The notes beneath the pieces were generated by a model. The model saw nothing but the letters and a program-made list of their open reading frames with translations. It was not told where the DNA came from and made no database searches. Positions 7,692-13,738 of a DNA stretch of 16,725 bases are shown here, piece by piece. This DNA is from an uncultured Eggerthellaceae bacterium. GTDB lineage: Bacteria > Actinomycetota > Coriobacteriia > Coriobacteriales > Eggerthellaceae. The position numbers were made by a program, and so were the translations under genes. Within the stretch, counting starts at the first letter, position 1, and each line of letters opens with the position of its first letter. The DNA lies in assembly GCA_910588435.1 (NCBI GenBank), contig CAJUPL010000038.1:1-16725 (forward strand). The letters run 5' to 3'.

Positions 7692-8550
7692 GACCGGCGA
7701 TAGTGAGCAGGATACCGAACACGATGGGCAGCGTCAGCGGCTCACCCAAGATGATGATGGAAGCTGCCGCCGTGATGGCAGGCACTAGATAGATGTATGT
7801 GGTTGACGTTGCAGCTCCCAACCGCTTCACAGCAATACCCCACGTGACGAAGCAAGCAGCAGAGGCCACCGCACCCAAGAAGGCCAAGTTAGCAAGGTTC
7901 TGGGGCTCAAGCGCCACGTTCGCAGATGGGAGCGATCCGCCGAATATGACAGCCACAGGCACGATGACCACGAGACCCCAGAGGAATGTGCGCTTGGTGG
8001 AGGCCACCGTTTCGTAGCCTGCGTCCGCGATGCGCGCCACCAGCACGGAATACACTGCCCAGACGAGCGCGGCCGCCAGCGAGAGCACGTATCCTAGGAG
8101 CGCCTCGCCGTTGCCCACAGAGAACGCCTCAGCACCGCCGCTTGCCGCGCCCACGATCACCAATCCCGCCATGGCCAGTGCGAATCCTGCGAAGAAGCGT
8201 GCGTTCAGCGAGGAGCGATCCCCAAGGATGCCCTGCAGGATGGCAGTGAACAGAGGAGCTGCGGCAACGATCACGCCGACCGCGGTTGCTGTGGCGAACA
8301 CGAGTGCAACGTTCTCTAGCAAGTAGTAGGCCGCCACACCAGTGAAGCCTGCTGCCGCGAACAGGAGCTCGTGGCGCGCGTTCGCAAGCTTCAGGATATG
8401 CGGGCGCAGGATGCACAGCGCCACGAAGCCGATGATGAAGCGGATGCAGAGGATCCAGAGCGGGCTGAATGCTTGGAGGAGCACTTTCGTGGACACGAAC
8501 GTGATGCCCCACACGCCAACTGTGAAGAGGGCGATCAGGTGATACCTCAT
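7627..8550 (-). CDS. EamA/DMT-superfamily exporter
   Basis: A 307-residue, ten-helix transporter with the two EamA repeats of the drug/metabolite transporter superfamily. The first begins MRYHLIALFTVGVWGITFVS; the second ends with TYIYLVPAITAAASIIILGEPLT, the usual motif before the last helices. It would export amino acids, nucleosides or a drug from the cytoplasm; the substrate is not readable. The start ATG (8548-8550) overlaps the araC stop as ATGA, so translation is coupled. The last roughly 18 residues (CVAGKDHARSFENGL) and the stop are encoded by the border of repeat B, so the natural C-terminus appears replaced or extended. Confidence 0.88.
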   Translation of the reverse strand: MRYHLIALFTVGVWGITFVSTKVLLQAFSPLWILCIRFIIGFVALCILRPHILKLANARHELLFAAAGFTGVAAYYLLENVALVFATATAVGVIVAAAPLFTAILQGILGDRSSLNARFFAGFALAMAGLVIVGAASGGAEAFSVGNGEALLGYVLSLAAALVWAVYSVLVARIADAGYETVASTKRTFLWGLVVIVPVAVIFGGSLPSANVALEPQNLANLAFLGAVASAACFVTWGIAVKRLGAATSTTYIYLVPAITAAASIIILGEPLTLPIVFGILLTIAGLLLSQRCVAGKDHARSFENGL

Positions 8551-9398
8551 ACTGTGGTGCGCTCGCCTTCCGCGCTGGCGTCTTGCGCGCATCCATCTTC
8601 CGCGCGGCCGCCTTTCGTGCGCCCGCCCCTTGCCATGGCGCGGTATGCGCCTGGGGTGATGCCAAGCTGCTGCTTGAACGTGCGCGTGAGATGCGCTTGG
8701 TCTGCGAACCCAACCTCTGCTGCCACGTTCGCTGGCGCCATGCCATCTGACAGCAGCTTGCATGCCCGCTGAACTCGGAAGGATGCAAGATGACGCATGG
8801 GCGTGATGGAGTAGCGCTTCTTGTAGGCGCGGATCAGCGCATGCTTGCTGACCTGCGCATCTGCGGAGAGGTCATCCATGCTCGGAGGCTTTCGAAAGCT
8901 TGCGCGCAGGGTGCTTGATGCGTTGGTGACGGCTGATTCGTGTGCGTGCAGTCTTTTAGGTGCGCTGGAAATGCCTATGGCGTTGACGAGCGCTAGCAGC
9001 TTGCGCTCAAGGGGAAGGCCGTCATCGATGGCGCACGTGAGGTCATCGAACGCGTTCTGCGCGCAAGCGTCTCTGATCACGGGGCCTGCAAGCGTCCGGC
9101 CTGAAAGCCAGCCAGCCGAGAACGCGACGCTGTCATAGGAGAACGTGCCCTGACCTGCCTGCGTGCAAGCATGCACGTCTCCTGGGTTGAACACGATGAG
9201 GTCCCCCGGCAACGCCTCATGCAGCATCCCATTGCATGTGAGGCGCCTGCGCCCTTCGCGAACGCGCCCTATCACGCAGTGATCATGGGCATGCGCAGCA
9301 AAGGGCTGGAGGAGCCCTTCGTAGGTGCGCCGCTCCCCTTCTATCTCAGGAAGCGGGGCTATCTTGCAGTGCGGATCTTGCTGTCCCATGGCCGCCAT
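8547..9398 (-). CDS. AraC family transcriptional regulator
   Basis: A 283-residue regulator. An N-terminal cupin-type sensing domain (HAHDHCVIGRVREGRRRL and PGDLIVFNPGDVHACTQ) is followed by two C-terminal helix-turn-helix motifs ending in VGFADQAHLTRTFKQQLGIT and PGAYR. A charged Gly/Arg/Glu-rich tail of about 25 residues follows. ATG at 9398 is chosen because AGGGG lies 5 bases upstream. The longer frame to 9503 would translate the operator palindromes and is unlikely. It is coupled to the EamA gene and presumably controls it in response to the exported compound. Palindromes directly upstream suggest autoregulation. Confidence 0.88.
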   Translation of the reverse strand: MAAMGQQDPHCKIAPLPEIEGERRTYEGLLQPFAAHAHDHCVIGRVREGRRRLTCNGMLHEALPGDLIVFNPGDVHACTQAGQGTFSYDSVAFSAGWLSGRTLAGPVIRDACAQNAFDDLTCAIDDGLPLERKLLALVNAIGISSAPKRLHAHESAVTNASSTLRASFRKPPSMDDLSADAQVSKHALIRAYKKRYSITPMRHLASFRVQRACKLLSDGMAPANVAAEVGFADQAHLTRTFKQQLGITPGAYRAMARGGRTKGGRAEDGCAQDASAEGERTTV

Positions 9399-9436
9399 TC
9401 TACCCCTGCCTCGCACGCTGTCTTGAACCAGGTTGC

Positions 9437-9509
9437 GCCTATATATGACCCAGGAGGTCAATGACATTTCCCCGTGCTTAATGTCATTGACCATTTTGGT
9501 CATAATTAG
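9437..9509. promoter_or_regulatory. Divergent operator region between araC and repeat C
   Basis: Two TGACC-N5-GGTCA palindromes lie here: 9446-9460 (CAGGA centre) and 9488-9502 (ATTTT centre). On the minus strand GTCATTGACC is followed by five bases and GGTCATATATAGG, where TATATA could be the araC -10. On the + strand the block is GTCATTGACC, five bases, GGTCATAATTAG, nearly the same as at the window start. The two blocks face away from each other, as expected for a divergent regulated promoter. Confidence 0.55.
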
Positions 9510-9518
9510 AAGAAGGCA

Positions 9519-9824
9519 GCGAAATGAGGGTTTCGGCCTGATGCCACCGGATAGGTGGTCTGCACCAGGCTAGGCTGCCTCATCTGAGGCTGGCATCCGG
9601 GTGTTCTTGCCCTGTCGGGCAAGTTACGCATTGCTGGCGCAATGCTGCGCTTCCAATGGAAGCGCCCACAGGTTAGTGGGCCAATGCTGCGGCTGCAATG
9701 CAGCCGCCCACAGGAATCTTTTAAGGCCGCTACTTTGCTTGTGCTTGCACATGCAAAGTTAAAGGCCGTAGTAAAAGTGCACAGGCATGCTCTTTGCCTG
9801 TGCAGCACTTTCGGGGCAGCAAGG
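9519..9824 (+). repeat. Hairpin-rich intergenic repeat, copy C
   Basis: Modules: CCGGAT pairing with ATCCGG around an AGGC/GCCT hairpin; CTTGCCC-TGTC-GGGCAAG (9606-9623); GCATTGC-TGGC-GCAATGC (9628-9645); GCGCTTCC-AAT-GGAAGCGC (9647-9665); a second unit GCGGCTGC-AAT-GCAGCCGC (9689-9707); the AGGCCGCT module with stem ACTTTGC/GCAAAGT plus inner TGTGC/GCACA (9732-9759); and a final hairpin GCACAGGCA/TGCCTGTGC (9779-9803). It precedes the zinc-ribbon gene. Confidence 0.82.
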
Positions 9825-9868
9825 TGTCAGCGGGCAAGCCTTGGGGATAATGCCTGTTCAGAGACGCT

Positions 9869-9887
9869 TTCAAGGTATAAACTTGAA
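9869..9887 (+). promoter_or_regulatory. Palindrome over a possible -10 box
   Basis: TTCAAG-GTATAAA-CTTGAA: a 6-bp inverted repeat with TATAAA (9876-9881) in the middle, about 34 bases before the zinc-ribbon start. The -35 region is weak. It could be a repressed promoter. Confidence 0.35.
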
Positions 9888-9920
9888 TGGCAATGCACCT
9901 ACAAGGCATAAGGTGACCTG

Positions 9921-11207
9921 ATGAAGACCTGCCCGAACTGCAATCTCTATTTCAACGACGGATACTCTTGCCCGCAATGCGGCGGCGTGCTGTGGGATGC
10001 GGATGCTCAAGCTGGCTATCAGCAAGACCCCATGTTCCAGAGCCAATACCCAGCAACTGCTGGCTATGACCCGGCATACATGCAGCCAACGCAAGGCTAC
10101 CCGCAGCAAGCATACGATCAGCCATACGCCCAGCAAGCCTATCCGCAGCAGCCTTATGCTCAACAACCATACGCACAACCTGAGCCTGCATACGCACAAC
10201 CTGAGCCAGCGTATGCGATGCCTGCCTATGAGCCGGAGCCAGAGATGCCTCAAGCTCCCGCAAAGCCCATCGTGAAAGTGGTCCAGAAGCCAAGCCGTGG
10301 GAAGACGGTGGTCATCATCATCCTCGCCATCCTGGCTGCAGCGCTGGCCGGAGCCTGTGCGTTCTTGGCCATAAACAGCGGAGGCGATGACCCTGACGGC
10401 CTTGAGCAAGCAGTGGTCAGTTCCGCTTGGACATGGCAATCTAGCGTGTCCGGCATGCTGGATGAGATGGAAGCGGTCTACGCGCCATTCGCTGCGAATG
10501 GGCAAGAGGCAACCCAAGCAGAAGGATCAGGGGCGCACGCTGCTGATGCGAACGCCGCAACAGCTGACGCCGTGAGCGAGGCTGAAGACGCCGAAGCCTC
10601 CGCAGACACCGCTGAAGCAGAGGCCGATGCAGCAGCCCAAGCTGAGGCAGACGCCCAGACTGAGCCTGATGCAGAAGACGCGGAGGTCAACGTGGACGCT
10701 GCCGCAGCAAGCGATGAGGCTGATACCGCTCTTGCAGAAGCTGAGGCCATGGTGGAAGCGGCTGAGGATATGACTGCAACCACGGAAGGCGCGGATGCAG
10801 CTGCTCTATCACAGAGCCTTGAGGACATGGGAGAGGCCATGGGTCAGCTGATCGGCTACTCCATCGCGCTATCAGCTTTGGCGAACGAGGATCAGATCCA
10901 GATCCTTGACGGCCCCATGCAGGCCCTTCGCGAGGATCACCCAGATCTGGTTACGGCGTGGGATAACCTCAAGAGCGTCGTCAGCGGCTTCATCACTGAG
11001 AACCTGCAGGATGAGGAGAACGAGGCGCAAGGATCCTCATCTGCGGCGGCCGCGCAGCCGGATGCAACCACACCTGATGCAACTGCACAGTCAGATAGCA
11101 CCGCTGCTCCGGATATGGCTGCCTGGGAAGAGTTCCTGAACAGCTTCCGCGTGGCACGCGACGGATTCCAGCAGCGCGCCATCGAAGCAGGCTTCACGCT
11201 TGCTTAA
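9921..11207 (+). CDS. Zinc-ribbon, single-TM, low-complexity protein
   Basis: A 428-residue protein in clear blocks. A zinc ribbon (Cys4, 7, 17, 20) is followed by a Gln/Pro/Tyr/Ala-rich segment of short repeats such as QQPYAQQPYA and PEPAYAQPEPAYA (about 33-112). One membrane helix follows (about 128-152, VVIIILAILAAALAGACAFLA), then an Ala/Glu/Asp-rich acidic stretch (about 195-290) and a helical C-terminal domain. The ribbon and PYQ segment should be cytoplasmic and the acidic part outside. The start is supported by AAGGTG 5 bases upstream. Such proteins are common in Gram-positive bacteria and mostly uncharacterised; a cell-envelope role is a guess. Its stop overlaps that of the convergent transporter. 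Confidence 0.8.
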   Translation: MKTCPNCNLYFNDGYSCPQCGGVLWDADAQAGYQQDPMFQSQYPATAGYDPAYMQPTQGYPQQAYDQPYAQQAYPQQPYAQQPYAQPEPAYAQPEPAYAMPAYEPEPEMPQAPAKPIVKVVQKPSRGKTVVIIILAILAAALAGACAFLAINSGGDDPDGLEQAVVSSAWTWQSSVSGMLDEMEAVYAPFAANGQEATQAEGSGAHAADANAATADAVSEAEDAEASADTAEAEADAAAQAEADAQTEPDAEDAEVNVDAAAASDEADTALAEAEAMVEAAEDMTATTEGADAAALSQSLEDMGEAMGQLIGYSIALSALANEDQIQILDGPMQALREDHPDLVTAWDNLKSVVSGFITENLQDEENEAQGSSSAAAAQPDATTPDATAQSDSTAAPDMAAWEEFLNSFRVARDGFQQRAIEAGFTLA

Positions 11208-12646
11208 GCCAAGCCCAGCCAGAGAGCGAATTTCGGAACATAGCCCATCACGAAGATGATGCCGATCAACACCGGCACGCCGATCATGAGCCAAAGGCGT
11301 GACCAGCGCGGGAACTTCACGCCCTCGCCCGTGTCCGCGGCTTTCAGGAAATTATCCCAGCCCCAGCCGCCTTTCGTCACGCAGAAGATGACGTAGAGCA
11401 GGCTTCCAAGCGGGAGCAGATTGTTCGACACGATGAAGTCCTCGATGGACTGGATATCCCCGATCCCCGGGATGGTCACGCCCGACCACAGGTTGAACCC
11501 AAGCACGCACGGGATGCTGAGCACGGTGACAAGCACGGCGGTGCGCGCGATGGCGCGGCTGCGCGTCACGTTCCATTTCTCCATGGTGAATGTGATCAGG
11601 CACTCGAACACCGCGATGATGGTGGAGAGCGCCGCAAAGCTCATGAACACGAAGAAGAGCGTGCCCCAGAGCTGCCCTAGCGGCATCTGCTCGAAGACGT
11701 TCGGCAGCGTGATGAACACGAGCGCGGGGCCTTGGTCGGGCGCCACGGCGAACGCGAAGCATGCTGGGAAGATGATGAGCCCAGCCACGATGGCAACGCC
11801 GGTGTCCAGGCCGCAGATGCGGAGCGCCTCGCCCGTGAGCGCGCGGTCATTGCCGATGCGGCTGCCGAAGACCTCCATGGCGCCGATGCCAAGTGACAGC
11901 GTGAAGAACGCCTGCCCCATGGCCGCGTAGACCACCTCACCGAAGTGACCGATGCCGCCGTCGAACATCTTGCCGAAGTCTGGGATCAAGTAGAACTCAA
12001 GCCCTTCCATGGCGCCTGGCAACGTGACGGACCTGAAGACCAGCGCCACCATGACGAAGAGCAGGCAGACCATCATCACCTTCGTCACGCGCTCAACACC
12101 CTTCTGAAGGCCAAGGCTGCAGACGAGGAAGCCGATCACGATGACAGCAAGCATCCAAGCTAGCAGCTCTGTGGGGCTTGCGAGCATGGACGCGAACACG
12201 TTCGCCACGCCATCCACATCCTGCCCGACGAATGCGCCTGTGGCCATCTTCGCCATGTAGGCTAGCATCCAGCCACAGACCACGGTGTAGAACATCATCA
12301 AGATCATGCAGCCGATGTATGACCACCAGCTGAACCAGTTCCAATGGCCGGAGGGTTGGAGGCGCTCGAACGCGCGGGCGCAGCTGCGTTGGCTTGCGCG
12401 GCCGATGGCGAACTCCATGACCATGACGGGGAGTCCTAGGATGACCAGGAAGATCAGGTAGAGCAAGATGAATGCAGCGCCGCCGTACTCACCTGCTATG
12501 TAGGGGAAGCGCCAGACGTTGCCGAGGCCGATGGCGCATCCTGCGCTGATCAGGATGAAGCCGAGACGCGAGCCGAAGTGCTCACGTGGCTTCTTGGATG
12601 ATGTTGTCTGGGTTGGAGAAGTCTCAGGTGCATCCGTGCTTGTCAT
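11204..12646 (-). CDS. Sodium-dependent transporter, NSS family
   Basis: A 480-residue neurotransmitter:sodium symporter homologue. The family signature in helix 1 is clear (SAGCAIGLGNVWRFPYI), with the unwound GLGN sodium/substrate segment. About eleven helices follow, with the usual conserved FFSL-type region in helix 6 (AMGQAFFTLSLGIGAMEVFG). Length is typical of bacterial members. It would import an amino acid or related amine with sodium; the substrate is uncertain. The short polar N-terminus (Thr/Ser/Lys-rich) is cytoplasmic. It is transcribed towards the zinc-ribbon gene and their stops overlap by 3 bases. A structured leader precedes it. No MetS-like small membrane partner is visible. 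Confidence 0.9.
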   Translation of the reverse strand: MTSTDAPETSPTQTTSSKKPREHFGSRLGFILISAGCAIGLGNVWRFPYIAGEYGGAAFILLYLIFLVILGLPVMVMEFAIGRASQRSCARAFERLQPSGHWNWFSWWSYIGCMILMMFYTVVCGWMLAYMAKMATGAFVGQDVDGVANVFASMLASPTELLAWMLAVIVIGFLVCSLGLQKGVERVTKVMMVCLLFVMVALVFRSVTLPGAMEGLEFYLIPDFGKMFDGGIGHFGEVVYAAMGQAFFTLSLGIGAMEVFGSRIGNDRALTGEALRICGLDTGVAIVAGLIIFPACFAFAVAPDQGPALVFITLPNVFEQMPLGQLWGTLFFVFMSFAALSTIIAVFECLITFTMEKWNVTRSRAIARTAVLVTVLSIPCVLGFNLWSGVTIPGIGDIQSIEDFIVSNNLLPLGSLLYVIFCVTKGGWGWDNFLKAADTGEGVKFPRWSRLWLMIGVPVLIGIIFVMGYVPKFALWLGLA

Positions 12647-12654
12647 GATGGTCT

Positions 12655-12729
12655 TTCAGTTGGTGCGGGCAATGCGTACAAGAGCGGTGCGCCCTTGTCT
12701 TGAACGATATCGCATTCTAGCCAACTGAA
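12655..12729 (-). promoter_or_regulatory. Structured 5' leader of the NSS gene
   Basis: On the minus strand three helices nest. The outer 9-bp stem is TTCAGTTGG/CCAACTGAA (12721-12729 with 12655-12663), the middle is AATGCG/CGCATT, and the inner stem is ACAAGGGCG-CAC-CGCTCTTGT with a G-U pair that supports this strand. The start codon lies 8 bases after the outer stem and no good Shine-Dalgarno is seen. It could be a regulatory leader or a DNA operator. TAGAAT inside it could instead be a -10 box, which would argue against a full RNA fold. No known riboswitch is recognised. Confidence 0.4.
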
Positions 12730-12780
12730 TGCCCCGCTGGGTGCGAATGGGATGGGGCATCCCTCTGCGCCCGTCAACGG

Positions 12781-12957
12781 TCAGCGCCAGGGGTCCTCTT
12801 CGTACTGAGGATCTGCTGCCGGGCGGTCAGAATAGGGGTCATAGCCGTCATCGTCCTCGCCCTCAGGCCGCCTGCATTCGTCTCTCTCGTCCATGAATGG
12901 CTCCAGTCTGTGATGCTTCCAGATCTTGCCGATGATAGCTGATAGCGGAGCATGCAT
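12781..12957 (-). CDS. Possible small acidic protein
   Basis: A 58-residue frame ending EGEDDDGYDPYSDRPAADPQ and EEDPWR. A shorter start at 12894 (37 residues) has GGAG 6 bases upstream and may be the real one. It has no membrane helix and no recognised family. It lies on the same strand as the NSS gene, 134 bases upstream. The longer frame to 13230 runs through repeats and is not credible. Could be spurious. Confidence 0.3.
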   Translation of the reverse strand: MHAPLSAIIGKIWKHHRLEPFMDERDECRRPEGEDDDGYDPYSDRPAADPQYEEDPWR

Positions 12958-12964
12958 GGGAGCA

Positions 12965-12982
12965 GGAAGTCTTCCGACTTCC
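12965..12982. repeat. Short perfect hairpin
   Basis: GGAAGTC-TTCC-GACTTCC, a 7-bp stem directly beside the inverted hairpin array. It may be a boundary or a terminator-like part of the repeat region. Confidence 0.45.
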
Positions 12983-13100
12983 TTCCCTAAAGAGTGGGTG
13001 TGCGCATTGCTTGCCGCAGCTGTGCCCCCCAAGAGCGGGCGTTCGCATTGCGAACGCAGCTGTGCCCCCCAAGAGCGGGCGTTCGCATTGCGAACGCAGC
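12983..13100 (-). repeat. Tandem 40-bp hairpin units, inverted to repeat D
   Basis: Two perfect 40-bp tandem copies (13021-13060 and 13061-13100) follow one degenerate copy (12983-13020). Each unit carries GCGTTCGC-ATT-GCGAACGC (13039-13057 and 13079-13097). Read on the minus strand the loop is AAT and the flank is CGCCCGCTCTTGGGG, the same unit as the AAT hairpins of copies A-D but opposite in orientation. Confidence 0.8.
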
Positions 13101-13115
13101 TGTGCGACAGCACAG

Positions 13116-13424
13116 CGTAATGAGGGTGATAACCCGAAGCACCCGGATCGTTGGTCTGCGCCAGGCAAGGCGGCCTGATCTGCTGCTTGCATCCGAGTGT
13201 TCGCAGGCTATCGCCTGCATTACGTTGCACTGGCGTGCAACTGCAGCTGCAATGCAGCCGCCCACAAGATGTGTTGGAGTGGTTTCACCTGGATAGGCGC
13301 ACGTAAGTGCGCCAAGGCCGCTACATTCCGCATGAGCGTGAAAGCGAATGCGGGATGTTAAAGGCCGTAATAAAAATGCACAGGCATGCTCTTTGCCTGT
13401 GCAGCATTTTTTGAGGCAGCAAGG
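13116..13424 (+). repeat. Hairpin-rich intergenic repeat, copy D
   Basis: Modules: CGGAT pairing with ATCCG around CAGGC/GCCTG; GCAGGC-TATC-GCCTGC (13203-13218); GTTGCAC-TGGC-GTGCAAC (13224-13241); GCAGCTGC-AAT-GCAGCCGC with one mismatch (13243-13261); the AAGGCCGCT module with 11-bp stem 13323-13333/13348-13358 containing a G-U pair; and GCACAGGCA/TGCCTGTGC (13378-13402) between A- and T-runs, which could terminate transcription both ways. Confidence 0.82.
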
Positions 13425-13510
13425 GTGCAAGGGCGCCAGGAGCGGGTACTATGCACCTGTGGCACATCTGAAGGAAAGATTTGCACTTTTTTTGCACCTA
13501 AAATGCCAGG

Positions 13511-13546
13511 AAAAAGAAAAAGGTCAGAGCGGACAACGCTCTGACC
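13511..13546 (-). terminator. Terminator of the former tRNA-Glu gene
   Basis: On the minus strand GGTCAGAGCG and CGCTCTGACC (13522-13531/13537-13546) form a 10-bp stem with a 5-base loop. TTTTTCTTTTT follows. It starts 10 bases after the tRNA CCA end, as expected for the original tRNA transcript. Confidence 0.85.
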
Positions 13547-13556
13547 TGCTGTTTCT

Positions 13557-13606
13557 TGGTAGCTCCGACCGGATTCGAACCGGCGACCTCCGCCTTGAGA
13601 GGGCGA
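13557..13606 (-). pseudogene. 3' half of tRNA-Glu(CTC), likely attachment site
   Basis: On the minus strand this has an anticodon arm TCGCC-CTCTCAA-GGCGG (anticodon CTC), variable loop AGGTC, T arm GCCGG-TTCGAAT-CCGGT, the 3' acceptor strand CGGAGCT, then A and CCA. A normal 5' half with D arm is missing; the sequence beyond 13606 is unrelated. This is what an integrated element leaves at the distal end when it recombines in the anticodon region of a tRNA. The tyrosine integrase in the element supports this. Confidence 0.8.
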
Positions 13607-13659
13607 TTCGAGGGGGAACAGCTTGTTATGATTCAAGCATTTCCCCAGGTCGGACGCTA
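13560..13659. repeat. Cruciform spanning the element boundary
   Basis: TAGCTCCGACC (13560-13570, tRNA end) is mirrored by GGTCGGACGCTA (13648-13659, element side) with one extra base. Between them are the T arm, the anticodon arm and a further hairpin GGGGAA...TTCCCC (13613-13618/13641-13646) enclosing GCTTG/CAAGC. Confidence 0.6.
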
Positions 13660-13709
13660 CAGTGCCTTTATGCATTAAGCAGTATACAGCACTTCGAGCG
13701 GCCTTATTC

Positions 13710-13733
13710 TTCCATGGATTCTTCCATGGATTT
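13710..13733. repeat. 12-bp direct repeat
   Basis: TTCCATGGATTC is followed at once by TTCCATGGATTT, each holding the palindrome TCCATGGA, just downstream of the lysin stop. It may be an integrase or excisionase site, or simply a tandem duplication. Confidence 0.45.
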
Positions 13734-13738
13734 CAGCC

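Noticed and set aside
9399..9503. A longer AraC protein starting at 9503.
   Set aside because: The extra 35 codons translate the operator palindromes and promoter; the ATG at 9398 has a ribosome site.
12983..13100. Possible CRISPR array, because of 40-bp tandem repeats with palindromes.
   Set aside because: The units are directly adjacent copies with no unique spacers, there are no cas genes, and the same unit occurs singly in other repeats.
409..13230. A gap-free minus-strand frame of about 39 codons in all four repeats, giving similar peptides (MRN...PGSQ...LAQT...SG..PH).
   Set aside because: The frame coincides with the conserved hairpins, differences fall on all codon positions, no ribosome site precedes it, and the C-termini differ. 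Constant structure explains the constant length.
12958..13230. N-terminal extension of the small acidic ORF to 149 residues.
   Set aside because: It is made of repeat-D and tandem-array sequence read in an arbitrary frame.
13557..13666. A complete tRNA (class II or selenocysteine type) on the minus strand.
   Set aside because: No D arm with GG and no proper 5' acceptor strand; the anticodon-arm and T-arm spacing fits only the 3' half of tRNA-Glu.
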